Positions 46,600 to 55,521 of a stretch of 64,000 bases of DNA are shown in pieces. The notes under the pieces are model-generated. The model was not told the DNA's origin. It did no database searches and was given only the letters and a program-made list of their open reading frames with translations. Positions within the stretch are counted from its first letter, which is position 1; the number at the start of each line of letters is the position of its first letter. Source of the DNA: Shewanella japonica (GTDB taxonomy: Bacteria; Pseudomonadota; Gammaproteobacteria; Enterobacterales; Shewanellaceae); assembly GCF_002075795.1 (NCBI RefSeq), contig NZ_CP020472.1:1471001-1535000 (forward strand), in the 5' to 3' direction. The position numbers and the translations under genes were made by a program.

Positions 46600-49197
46600 A
46601 TGCGACCTATTAATTTTAAGAAAAATGTTTTAGCAACTAACATTGCTATTTTGCTTGGCAGTATGGTTTCAGTAGGAGCAGTGGCTGCTGATGCTGAGAC
46701 TGCTGAAGAAAACATTGAAAAAATCGAAGTAAAAGGCATGCGTGCCTCGATGAAGGCTTCGGTTAATGAAAAACGTTTTTCAAACTCAGTTGTTGATGCG
46801 GTAACCGCAGAAGATATTGGTAAATTTCCTGATGGTGACGTGGGTGAGTCATTAGGCCGTATACCAGGTGTTGCTGTAAACCGTCAGTTTGGCCAAGGCC
46901 AGCAAGTGTCAATTCGTGGTGCTTCAAGCAGCTTAACACGTACACTACTTAACGGACATTCAGTAGCTTCTACTGGTTGGTATGATCAACAGTCTATTGA
47001 CCGTAGCTTTAACTACAGCTTACTACCGCCTGAAATGGTCGGTGGGATTGAAGTATATAAGTCATCTCAGGCTGATTTACCTGAAGGTGGCGTGGGCGGT
47101 ACGGTAATTGTTAAAACACGTAAACCATTAGATTTAGATGCCAACACTGTATTCCTTAGCGCTAAAGGTGATTACGGCACAATCTCTGAAGAAACTGATC
47201 CTGAATTATCTGGCTTATACAGCTGGAAAAATGAAAACGAAAATTTTGGTTTCTTAATTTCTGCTGCGGGTTCTGAAACAACTTACCAACGTAATGGTAT
47301 TGAATCATTGCTAGGTTGGGGTGATATCGTCCCTACGACATTCCAACAAGATCGTGAACGTACAGCGATTAATGGTGTATTCCAATATAACCCAACTGAT
47401 AATTTAGAGTTTGGTTTGAACTTAATGAGCTTAGACATGAAAGCAAACAATGCTAACACGTCTTTATTCGTAATGTTCCCAGATGATAAAGATGCTGCTT
47501 GTGAGCAAAAAAATAGCAATGGTACTTGTACCTTCTATCGCCGTGGTGCAGATGATGCAAACCCAGGTTGGGCACAAACTTGGGCTCGCCAAGCAAGCAT
47601 GGATTCAAATACCGTAGATTTCGATTTCAAATATGAAGCCGATAGTTTCACTATGGAAGGCCGTGTTGGTAATACTAAATCTGAAGGTGGTACCGATTTA
47701 ACTGCTAACTATGGTTTTTGGTTAGGTACACCAGCTGATTACGCTGGTACTTATGATGCGACTGGTGAAGTCATTAAAATTGATGTAGCAAATAAATCAT
47801 TTGGTGCAGAAGATTTTGGTGGTCAGTTAGCGCCAGCAGGTTGGTCTTTAAAGAAACAACCTAACTCAGATGAAGAAACTTATGCACAATTTGATTTCAC
47901 GATTCCTGTTGATTTAGGTGCAATTACCTCATTTAAAACTGGTGTGCGCTGGGCTGATCATGATGTTAAGCAAGAGACTTATCCTGCAATAGTCAATGCT
48001 GATGTCACTTCAAAAGATGCAACAGCTTACTATGGCGGCTCAATGTCTTCAGGTGCAGGTTACACGTTACCTGAGCCGAACCTTGATGCAATGCTAAAAG
48101 ATGCAAAAGCAGCAATCAGTGGTTTCAGTAAAGACGGAACCGTTTATAAGTCAGGTTACGGTACAATAAACGAAGAAAACTTAGCATTATACTTAATGGC
48201 TGATTTTGAAGCCGACGGTATCCGCGGTAACTTTGGCCTACGTTATATTTCTACCGATGCGTCATCAGATTATTATGCACTTCAAGCTGACGGTTCTTAT
48301 GCTGATAACTTAAGCACACTTGATGCAAGTTACAGTGATGTTTTACCTAGCATGAACATTGCTTTTGATGTTGCTAGTGATGTGATAATTCGTGCCTCTG
48401 CAGGACAAGTTATCTCACGTCCTAATTACGGTGACATGTTTGCATCTTCTGCGTTAGCAGGCTATGCAGACGGAACAGCGGGTAATGAAGTCGTCAACAC
48501 AGGTAACATTGCCCTTGAGCCATTTAAAGCGACTCAAGCTGACTTAGGTGTTGAATGGTACTTCAGCCCTGATGGATTAATGAGTGCGGCATACTTTATT
48601 AAGGATATCAGTTCGTTTGTTACTTCTGATCAAATTCTTGACCAAAGTATCGGTATTATTGACCCTGATTCAGGTGAAGATAATTGGACTAAGTCAACTA
48701 AGAAAAACGGTACAGGCGGTCAAATTCAAGGTGTCGAACTACAAATCCAAGATGGTTTCGATAACGGATTTGGTTACTCTGCAAACTATACTTTTGCTGA
48801 TTCAGACGCATCACCTGAAAATTACCCAGACGAAGTTAGCGTGTTCTCTGATTCTTCTAAACACACAGTTAACTTAGTGGGTTATTACGAGATGGAAGAC
48901 TTCTCGGCTCGTGTTGCTTATAACTGGCGTAGTGAATACATGATCCGCGAATTACCAGGTTTCTATGGTAACCGTGAGCACCAAGACTATGGCACATTGG
49001 ATTTAAGTGCTAACTACAACATTACTGAATATTTAGGTGTTTCATTTGAAGTAGTTAACTTACTTGAAGAGGACAGTGTTCAGTTAGGTGTTGCACCAGA
49101 TGGTGCGGATGTGAAACCAGAGCTAAAAGGTGGTTACCCAGCTTGGAGCTTTGAAGGTGAAGCTCGTTATAAGGTGGGCTTAAACCTACGCTTCTAA
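46600..49197 (+). CDS. TonB-dependent outer membrane receptor for chitin oligosaccharides / GlcNAc (predicted)
   Basis: An 865-residue receptor with a signal peptide (cleavage after VGAVAA). The plug has IEVKGMRASMKASVNEKRFSNSVVDAVTAEDIGKFPD and VGGIEVYKSSQADLPEGGVGGTV, typical of the large Xanthomonas/Caulobacter-type sugar receptors. The beta-barrel ends in the aromatic KVGLNLRF. The second ATG (46600) was chosen because GGAAGG lies nine bases upstream; the ATG at 46594 is only three bases away. The substrate is inferred from the NagR operator and neighbouring genes. A terminator follows before the halogenase-like gene. Confidence 0.9.
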   Translation: MRPINFKKNVLATNIAILLGSMVSVGAVAADAETAEENIEKIEVKGMRASMKASVNEKRFSNSVVDAVTAEDIGKFPDGDVGESLGRIPGVAVNRQFGQGQQVSIRGASSSLTRTLLNGHSVASTGWYDQQSIDRSFNYSLLPPEMVGGIEVYKSSQADLPEGGVGGTVIVKTRKPLDLDANTVFLSAKGDYGTISEETDPELSGLYSWKNENENFGFLISAAGSETTYQRNGIESLLGWGDIVPTTFQQDRERTAINGVFQYNPTDNLEFGLNLMSLDMKANNANTSLFVMFPDDKDAACEQKNSNGTCTFYRRGADDANPGWAQTWARQASMDSNTVDFDFKYEADSFTMEGRVGNTKSEGGTDLTANYGFWLGTPADYAGTYDATGEVIKIDVANKSFGAEDFGGQLAPAGWSLKKQPNSDEETYAQFDFTIPVDLGAITSFKTGVRWADHDVKQETYPAIVNADVTSKDATAYYGGSMSSGAGYTLPEPNLDAMLKDAKAAISGFSKDGTVYKSGYGTINEENLALYLMADFEADGIRGNFGLRYISTDASSDYYALQADGSYADNLSTLDASYSDVLPSMNIAFDVASDVIIRASAGQVISRPNYGDMFASSALAGYADGTAGNEVVNTGNIALEPFKATQADLGVEWYFSPDGLMSAAYFIKDISSFVTSDQILDQSIGIIDPDSGEDNWTKSTKKNGTGGQIQGVELQIQDGFDNGFGYSANYTFADSDASPENYPDEVSVFSDSSKHTVNLVGYYEMEDFSARVAYNWRSEYMIRELPGFYGNREHQDYGTLDLSANYNITEYLGVSFEVVNLLEEDSVQLGVAPDGADVKPELKGGYPAWSFEGEARYKVGLNLRF

Positions 49198-49223
49198 TCG
49201 GTTAATTAATTCATAGCCGAGTC

Positions 49224-49256
49224 AAAAAAGCCTAGCAAATTGCTAGGCTTTTTTAT
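49224..49256 (+). terminator. Terminator after the TonB receptor gene
   Basis: AAAAAAGCCTAGCAA / TTGCTAGGCTTTTTT is followed by ATT. The next gene starts only 37 bases later, so it probably depends on read-through. Confidence 0.88.
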
Positions 49257-49292
49257 TAAATTAAGTCATTAACTGCAAAGCTGGTGGTTTGA

Positions 49293-50837
49293 ATGAAAGT
49301 ACAAAGAATAGTGATTGTAGGTGGTGGTACTGCAGGATGGTTAGCAGCAAACCATATTGGAAAAGCTGCGCAGCATTTAGCTGATGTTTCTGTCACGCTG
49401 ATTGAATCACCAGATATCCCGACAATTGGTGTGGGTGAAGGAACGGTACCAGCGATTAAACAATCGTTACAAAGCTTCGGTATCAGTGAAACCGAGTTTA
49501 TTCGTGAATGTGATGTAAGCTTTAAGCAATCAATTAAGTTTTGCAATTGGCTTGATAAAGATATTCATGGTGCCAAAAACAGTTACCATCACTTGTTTGA
49601 CGTACCAAGCCCGCTAGGGGAGAACCTTACCGATTATTGGTTACAGCAAGCCAAGCAACAGGCAACTAATCAGCAGAGTTTCTCTGCTACCGTTTCTCCT
49701 CAGCATTTTATTTGTGATGCCTTCAAAGCTCCCAAACTGATTACAACACCAGAATATGGCGGCAAGGTTAGTTATGCTTACCACTTAAATGCAGCAAAAT
49801 TTGCACAATTGTTAGCTAAAAATGCGACAACAAAATTTAATGTCACTCACCTAAAAGCCAATGTGCTTGATGCCAATATCGATGAGCAGGGCAATTTAGC
49901 TTGTTTGAAAACGGATTCATTAGGCGAGTTAGCTTTTGATTTTTATGTTGATGCAAGTGGCTTTGAGTCGATATTGCTTGCTAAAAAGCTTAAGGTTGGC
50001 TTTATTGATAAATCTAAGCAATTGTTTGTGAATAAAGCAATCGTTGCGCAAGTCCCTACCACTGAAGAACAAGTTATCCCGCCCTATACGATTGCTACTG
50101 CCCACCAAGCTGGTTGGGTTTGGGATATCGCCCTGCCGCAAAGGCGAGGCACAGGTTTTGTTTACTCAGATAATCATATGACATCTGCACAAGCTGAAGA
50201 AACGTTTGATCGATATTTAGGGGGTAAGCTAGCTTCACTTTCTTCAAGAGAAATTCCGATGAAAGTTGGCTATAGAGAAAAGTTCTGGGCTAAAAACTGC
50301 GTGTCATTGGGGCTTGCTCAAGGTTTTTTAGAGCCTATTGAGGCTACCTCAATATTGTTAACCGACTTTGCCGCTGCCTATCTATCAAAACGATTACCAC
50401 ATGCATTATCGCAAATGCCTGCACTTGCCGAGCGATTTAACCACACAATGGGCTACGCTTGGGAGCGAGTGGTTGAGTTTGCTAAATTGCATTACTGTAT
50501 TTCAGACAGACAAGACAGTGACTTCTGGCGAGATAACCGTTGTCCTGATTCAATCCCTAATCCTTTAAAGCAAAAGATGGCGTTATGGCAAAACTTTAGC
50601 CCGCTGACTGACGACTTGTTTTCTCGTTATGAAGTGTTCAACGTGGATAACTATTTATATGTGTTATACGGAATGAAATACGCTACACAAGTAAATCAAT
50701 GTGATAAACAGTATTTGTTAGCAGCGCAGCAGCAAACAGAACAGATCCGACGGATTGGTCAAGGGTTAGCCGCAGAATTACCTGAGCATCGTGCTTTATT
50801 AAATAAAATAAAGCAATATGGCTTGAAAACCATCTAA
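49293..50837 (+). CDS. Flavin-dependent tryptophan-halogenase-like protein
   Basis: 514 residues. The FAD loop is IVGGGTAGWLAAN (8-20), and GVGEGTVPAI lies near 47-56. The catalytic-type Lys78 is in SFKQSIKFCNW, and the Glu in GFLEPIEATSI is present, both needed in true halogenases. The W-x-W-x-I-P motif is only partly kept (GWVWDIALPQ). Such proteins are often found beside TonB receptors of Alteromonadales and their substrate is unknown; halogenation of free tryptophan is unlikely. It lies between the GlcNAc receptor and a SapC-family gene. Confidence 0.88.
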   Translation: MKVQRIVIVGGGTAGWLAANHIGKAAQHLADVSVTLIESPDIPTIGVGEGTVPAIKQSLQSFGISETEFIRECDVSFKQSIKFCNWLDKDIHGAKNSYHHLFDVPSPLGENLTDYWLQQAKQQATNQQSFSATVSPQHFICDAFKAPKLITTPEYGGKVSYAYHLNAAKFAQLLAKNATTKFNVTHLKANVLDANIDEQGNLACLKTDSLGELAFDFYVDASGFESILLAKKLKVGFIDKSKQLFVNKAIVAQVPTTEEQVIPPYTIATAHQAGWVWDIALPQRRGTGFVYSDNHMTSAQAEETFDRYLGGKLASLSSREIPMKVGYREKFWAKNCVSLGLAQGFLEPIEATSILLTDFAAAYLSKRLPHALSQMPALAERFNHTMGYAWERVVEFAKLHYCISDRQDSDFWRDNRCPDSIPNPLKQKMALWQNFSPLTDDLFSRYEVFNVDNYLYVLYGMKYATQVNQCDKQYLLAAQQQTEQIRRIGQGLAAELPEHRALLNKIKQYGLKTI

Positions 50838-51096
50838 AAGCCCCCAAATAAATAACATAGCCAGTGGTACTTTATTTCTTGATACGGTAACGTTAGCTGC
50901 AGATTAAATGATAATGGGCTTTTTGAGTCACTCTAAGTTGTAATATCAAGCGAGATAGTGAGTCATTTAAACAAAGCATCATTTAAAAATTTTGGGATTT
51001 GAATTTAATCTTCAAAAGAAATTTTTATTAAAAGGGACTTGAATCCCGAATTTTTATGTAAATCATTATTGATTAGAAGCGCCTGAAGGAGCCAAG

Positions 51097-51801
51097 ATGT
51101 CTAACCAAATTACGTTACTTGAACATGCAAAACACGGTGATTTAAAAATCACTCCATCGAGCTTTAACCATGTAGCTGACCAGCACATTGTTCCAGTAAC
51201 TTTGCACGAAATTGGTCGTGCAGCAACTGAATACCCAATTGTATTTGTTAAAAACAGTGATAGTGGTGAGTTCCAAGCCGTTGCGATGCTGGGCTTAAAG
51301 CCAGGCCAAAATTTAAGTATTAAAGATGGCAAATGGCAAGGTTTGTATATCCCTGCTGTTGTACGTGATTACCCACTCGGACTAGTATTAAACCCAGACG
51401 TTAAAGATAAAGTTTGGATTGGTATTCGTGAAGGTGCTGCTGAAGTTAGTAAAACAGAAGGCCAAGCATTATTCGAAGGCGAAAAAGAAACTGAATACTT
51501 AGAAAACCGTAAAAAAGCGCTAATTGCTCACTTTGAACAAGATCAAGCAAGCCGTAACATTCTAGGTTTCCTTGCAGAAAAAGAGTTACTCACTACGCAA
51601 ACGCTAACGGTAGATGTTGCTGGTGAAAAACGCAATATCAATGGTCTATACTTAATTGATGAAGCAAAACTTAATGAGCTTTCAGACGAAGATTATTTAG
51701 AACTTAGAAAACGTGGTCTTCTAGGTCCTATCTACGGTCATCTTGCATCACTAAATCAAGTGAACCGTTTAGCACGCACTGAGATTATGTCTAAAGCATA
51801 A
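51097..51801 (+). CDS. SapC family protein
   Basis: 234 residues, no signal peptide. HIVPVTLHEIGRAATEYPIVFVKN, FQAVAMLGLKPGQNLS and the segment WQGLYIPAVVRDYPLG match the SapC family (named after a Campylobacter S-layer-region gene), whose function is unknown. GAAGGAG six bases before the ATG is a strong ribosome binding site. It sits between the halogenase-like gene and the hexosaminidase, a grouping seen next to TonB receptors. Its own terminator follows. No NagR operator was found immediately upstream. Confidence 0.88.
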   Translation: MSNQITLLEHAKHGDLKITPSSFNHVADQHIVPVTLHEIGRAATEYPIVFVKNSDSGEFQAVAMLGLKPGQNLSIKDGKWQGLYIPAVVRDYPLGLVLNPDVKDKVWIGIREGAAEVSKTEGQALFEGEKETEYLENRKKALIAHFEQDQASRNILGFLAEKELLTTQTLTVDVAGEKRNINGLYLIDEAKLNELSDEDYLELRKRGLLGPIYGHLASLNQVNRLARTEIMSKA

Positions 51802-51898
51802 TTTATAAAGACGTAATTGTTGTCATTTACTCTAGTGAGTTTTGTAAAGTAAGTACGGCTTACCTTGCGACAACAGACCTCATACAGGGCAAACATCT

Positions 51899-51937
51899 AG
51901 GCATTGTGAGTCAATTACGATTCACAGTGCCTTTTTT
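51899..51937 (+). terminator. Terminator after the SapC-family gene
   Basis: A 14-bp stem, AGGCATTGTGAGTC / GATTCACAGTGCCT (two G-U pairs), has the loop AATTAC and is followed by T. Confidence 0.88.
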
Positions 51938-52140
51938 ATGTTTGGTATATCAATGAAAACACTAAGTTGACTCATGAGTTTACTGTTTAATTCCACTTCA
52001 TTAATCCCAGTTAAGCTTTTTTTAAGGTAGAGGTTTTAAATAAGTAACTGTTTTAAAATACTAAAACCAAACAATGTTAATTAACTGTGTAATTTGGTCA
52101 AATAAATGTAGAAATTTGATGGCTAATTCTGTAGATTATT

Positions 52141-52158
52141 AATGACAGCGTTGTCATT
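52141..52158. promoter_or_regulatory. NagR operator 2 (upstream of the structured element and hexosaminidase)
   Basis: AATGACAGCGTTGTCATT. It overlaps a possible -10 element ATTAAT (52138-52143) placed 16 bases after TTGATG (52116-52121), the layout of a repressed promoter. Confidence 0.85.
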
Positions 52159-52326
52159 GCTTGTTTGATTCGTTGTTTTAAGGTCCACATGAGTAAGGTA
52201 GAGGTCTTCTACTCATGTTTTGATTGTATTCCGGTCGGGCGGAATACAATTAATTTTTATACTTTTAGTCTCTCCCCAGAAACGAGTATAAGCTGGGTAA
52301 CATATTTTGTTCCCAGCTATTTTTTT
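52159..52326 (+). ncRNA. Candidate NagR-controlled structured RNA ending in an intrinsic terminator
   Basis: Three consecutive hairpins are seen. The first is ACATGAGTA / TACTCATGT (52187-52218). The second is a perfect 11-bp stem, ATTGTATTCCG / CGGAATACAAT (52223-52250, loop GTCGGG). The third is AGCTGGG / CCCAGCT, with inner AAC/GTT (52291-52318), followed by A and T7. A transcript started at the NagR-controlled promoter would be about 170-180 nt. It could be a small RNA or an attenuating leader of the hexosaminidase gene. A 54-codon ORF (52189-52353) with AAGG before its ATG crosses all three hairpins; it does not look like a known protein. Confidence 0.5.
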
Positions 52327-52557
52327 GCCTTTTTTATGATACATAGTCATTAGTTAGTTCGGTTTCAGTCGTTGAGACCCACTATACAAATCTGGGAAGG
52401 AATAAGATAAGTTGACCTATAAAGCATTGACTAAACAGCATAAAACTTTCTTGCTCCTGTTTGGCAAGTTTATGACAAATAAAGGCTGTTAAAGATTAAG
52501 AAATAGCTTAAACCATATTGCGTTACATCATTAGCTTAGGGATAAACTGAGGAAACT

Positions 52558-55200
52558 ATGAAAAAGACCATCATCGCAACGGCTTTATTATTGTCACTTG
52601 GGGTAGTAGGTTGTCAGGGCGGGTCATCTGAGCGTCAAACCAACATTGAACAATCCTCTTGGACACAAACCTCACTCAATCAATTCGCTAATGAACTAAA
52701 AGTCACTTATCGAGTGGTCACCAATATCCCTGAGCAAGCATGTTCAGCGGCTCAAAAAGACCAACGTTGCTTTATCGCAGAAATCGATTTTTCAACTCCT
52801 GCTAATTACCCCAATGGTAACTGGTCAATTTTTTATAGCCAAATGAGACCCGTTCAAGCTGTGTTAAATCCTGAATTTGACATTAGTCGTGTTCAAGGCG
52901 ATTTACATCAAATTACACCCACAAAAGCGTTTACTGGATTTAAAGCTGGCGAAATAAAGACTCTAGGGTTTCGTGGCGAGTTATGGCAGTTGTCTGAAAC
53001 TGATCCAATGCCAAACTACTATATTACCGTCGACGGGTTAACGCCTGTTGTGATCAGCAGTACAAAGCTCACAATTGACCCTGAAACAGGCATGGAGCAA
53101 CGTCCTTATGTGGAATCGTTTACCGATGCTGATAAGCAATATCGCCGCACAGAAAAAGATGCACTCGTTTGGGCGAAAGCAGATGTACTTTATCAAACCA
53201 ATGAAAATGTAACCCTTGATAGCAGTTATGTCACTGACCGTATCATTCCGACCCCAGCTGACATTGTTGTTACCTCCACCAATAAGCCTGTGGATTTATC
53301 TTTGGGGATTAATGTTATTTACAATGAAGTAAACCCAAAGGCTGTAAAAGCATCACTTGCGCGCCTATCAAGGCTTGGTGTGAATGAGCTCGCTGGTGGC
53401 ATCCCGCTTAAGTTGGAGACATCTTCAACAATAGGGCAAGAAGGCTACAAGCTTGAAATTACAGAATCTGAATTGACGATTCAAGCGGCTGATGAAGCTG
53501 GTTTTTCATATGGTATTGCATCAATTACCGGATTATTATCTGCCGATGACTTATCTATAAATACCTTAACGGTAACTGATGCGCCACGTTATCAATTTCG
53601 AGGTATGCATGTTGATGTCGCAAGAAACTTTCATAGTAAGCAAATGATTTTAGACCTGATTGATCAAATGGCGGCTTACAAGTTAAATAAGCTTCATTTG
53701 CATATGGCTGACGATGAAGGTTGGCGTTTAGAAATCGATGGTTTACCTGAGTTAACCAATGTGGGTAGCAAGCGTTGCCATGATTTAACGGAAACACAAT
53801 GTCTTATACCTCAATTAGGCAGTGGCCCATTTGCTGATAGCGATGTAAATGGTTACTACAGTAAAGCCGATTATATCGAGATATTAAATTATGCCACCGC
53901 TCGTCAAGTGGAAGTTATCCCATCAATGGATATGCCTGGTCACTCAAGAGCTGCAATTAAATCAATGGATGCACGCTATCGTCATTATATGGAAGCAGGG
54001 AATAGCGAAGCCGCTAAAGAGTATTTATTGTCAGATGCTGCAGATAAGACAGTGTACTCGTCAGTGCAATATTATAATGACAATACCTTAAATGTTTGTA
54101 TGGAATCGACGTTTCATTTTGTTGATAAAGTCATCAGGGAAATAGCCAAGCTTCACCAAGCTGCGGATCACCCGTTAAATCGATACCATATTGGCGCTGA
54201 TGAAACTGCAGGTGCGTGGAAGCAATCTCCTCAGTGTCTTGATTTTGTTGCTAATAACGATAAAGGCGTGACATCAGTTGATGATTTAGGAGCCTACTTT
54301 ATTGAACGCTTATCAAATTCGTTAGCTGACAAAGGTATTCAACCTGCAGGTTGGAGTGATGGTATGAGCCACACTAACCCCGCAAATATGCCTCAAAATG
54401 CACAGTCTAATATTTGGGATGTCATATCACATCAAGGTTATAAGCGAGCTCATAAACAAGCAAATCTAGGTTGGGATACCGTATTGTCAAATCCTGAGGT
54501 GCTGTATTTCGACTTCCCCTATGAAGCAGATCCTAAGGAGCACGGGTATTACTGGGCTGGACGTGCGCAAAATAGTCAAAAAATATTTTCATTTATGCCA
54601 GATAATCTTCCTGCCAATGCTGAACAATGGACTGACATCGAAGGCCAAGCCTTTGCCGCTGATGATACCGTTCAACAAGATGAGCAGGGGAATGACATAT
54701 CAGGCCCGTTACAACAAGGAAAAGGCTTTACTGGTATTCAAGGGCAACTGTGGAGCGAAACAGTGCGCAGTGATGATGTCGCTGAATACATGATTTATCC
54801 ACGATTATTAATGTTGGCAGAAAAAGCATGGCATAAAGGAAGCTGGGAAGTGCCATATCGATATGAAGGCGCTATTTATAGTCAAGATTCTGGTTACTTC
54901 ACTGTGGAAATGCGACTCAAACAACAGCAGCAATGGAATGAACTTGCTAATGCACTTGGACAAAAAGAGCTTCACAAGCTTGATTTAGCAAACATTGCTT
55001 ATCGATTACCAACGGTGGGGGCTAAAGTTATTAATGGTAAATTACATGCCAATATCGCTTTTCCAGGACTGAGAATTGAGTATCGTGTCAATAATAAACA
55101 GTGGCTTCCTTATACCGAGCCCGTTGCTGTGAATGGCAAAGTGGAAGTGAGAAGTATCTCTCCTGATGGTAAACGAAAAGGCAGAAGTTTATTGCTGTAG
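52558..55200 (+). CDS. Beta-N-acetylhexosaminidase lipoprotein, GH20
   Basis: Removes GlcNAc from chitin oligosaccharides. At 880 residues it has the lipobox GVVGC with lipid Cys19, so it is likely outer-membrane anchored. Domains are an N-terminal chitobiase carbohydrate-binding region (CHB_HEX, about 35-190), the GH20 accessory domain (about 230-340), and the GH20 barrel beginning PRYQFRGMHVDVARNFHSK, with HLHMADDEGWRLEID and the catalytic Asp-Glu pair in HIGADETAGAW. A C-terminal CHB_HEX_C-like domain ends the protein. Operator 2 lies 400 bases upstream. Confidence 0.96.
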   Translation: MKKTIIATALLLSLGVVGCQGGSSERQTNIEQSSWTQTSLNQFANELKVTYRVVTNIPEQACSAAQKDQRCFIAEIDFSTPANYPNGNWSIFYSQMRPVQAVLNPEFDISRVQGDLHQITPTKAFTGFKAGEIKTLGFRGELWQLSETDPMPNYYITVDGLTPVVISSTKLTIDPETGMEQRPYVESFTDADKQYRRTEKDALVWAKADVLYQTNENVTLDSSYVTDRIIPTPADIVVTSTNKPVDLSLGINVIYNEVNPKAVKASLARLSRLGVNELAGGIPLKLETSSTIGQEGYKLEITESELTIQAADEAGFSYGIASITGLLSADDLSINTLTVTDAPRYQFRGMHVDVARNFHSKQMILDLIDQMAAYKLNKLHLHMADDEGWRLEIDGLPELTNVGSKRCHDLTETQCLIPQLGSGPFADSDVNGYYSKADYIEILNYATARQVEVIPSMDMPGHSRAAIKSMDARYRHYMEAGNSEAAKEYLLSDAADKTVYSSVQYYNDNTLNVCMESTFHFVDKVIREIAKLHQAADHPLNRYHIGADETAGAWKQSPQCLDFVANNDKGVTSVDDLGAYFIERLSNSLADKGIQPAGWSDGMSHTNPANMPQNAQSNIWDVISHQGYKRAHKQANLGWDTVLSNPEVLYFDFPYEADPKEHGYYWAGRAQNSQKIFSFMPDNLPANAEQWTDIEGQAFAADDTVQQDEQGNDISGPLQQGKGFTGIQGQLWSETVRSDDVAEYMIYPRLLMLAEKAWHKGSWEVPYRYEGAIYSQDSGYFTVEMRLKQQQQWNELANALGQKELHKLDLANIAYRLPTVGAKVINGKLHANIAFPGLRIEYRVNNKQWLPYTEPVAVNGKVEVRSISPDGKRKGRSLLL

Positions 55201-55222
55201 ATAGTTAATATTGCACTTCACT

Positions 55223-55255
55223 AAAAGGCGTTAAACACTTTGTTAACGCCTTTTT
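55223..55255 (+). terminator. Terminator after the hexosaminidase gene
   Basis: The stem AAAAGGCGTTAA / TTAACGCCTTTT has an 8-base loop and is followed by T. Confidence 0.9.
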
Positions 55256-55382
55256 GCTTTGTTTTATACCATTAAGTCTGATTCTCTTTAATTAATCACT
55301 AAACGATTACTATTTTATTTTCTTTATAAACAGAGTGTTAGATTTATATCTTGATGCTTATTTATCTTAGTTCTAAAAAATA

Positions 55383-55400
55383 AATGACAACGCTGTCATT
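55383..55400. promoter_or_regulatory. NagR operator 3 (upstream of nagK-nagB-nagA-nagX)
   Basis: AATGACAACGCTGTCATT is a perfect 18-base palindrome with no mismatch, the best of the four copies. It is 122 bases before nagK. Confidence 0.88.
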
Positions 55401-55521
55401 TGTGGTGTAACATAAAGTTAACTTATTCAAAGGGCCACCTATAACGTTAGTTTGTGCATCTTTATAACGTTGTTTTTTAGTCATCATCTTGGGCTCAAAT
55501 AGAAGAGATAAGAGGGATATC

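Larger units (their letters stand above)
51802..52557. other. 756-base region between sapC-like gene and hexosaminidase
   Basis: It holds the SapC gene terminator (51899-51937), NagR operator 2 (52141-52158), a structured element with three hairpins ending in a terminator (52159-52326), and about 230 further bases before the hexosaminidase start. No other element was recognised. Confidence 0.6.
55201..55521. other. Intergenic region between hexosaminidase and nagK
   Basis: 321 bases containing the hexosaminidase terminator (55223-55255) and NagR operator 3 (55383-55400). The rest is A+T-rich promoter DNA without an ORF. Confidence 0.6.

Noticed and set aside
50836..50926. AAAAGCCC ... GGGCTTTTT complementary ends after the halogenase-like gene
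   Set aside because: The arms are separated by about 70 bases, too far for a normal intrinsic terminator; probably chance.
52165..52353. Short ORF over the structured region before the hexosaminidase gene
   Set aside because: Not accepted as a gene because it crosses three hairpins and a terminator and has no recognisable family. It is noted in the RNA finding because an AAGG box precedes its internal ATG.
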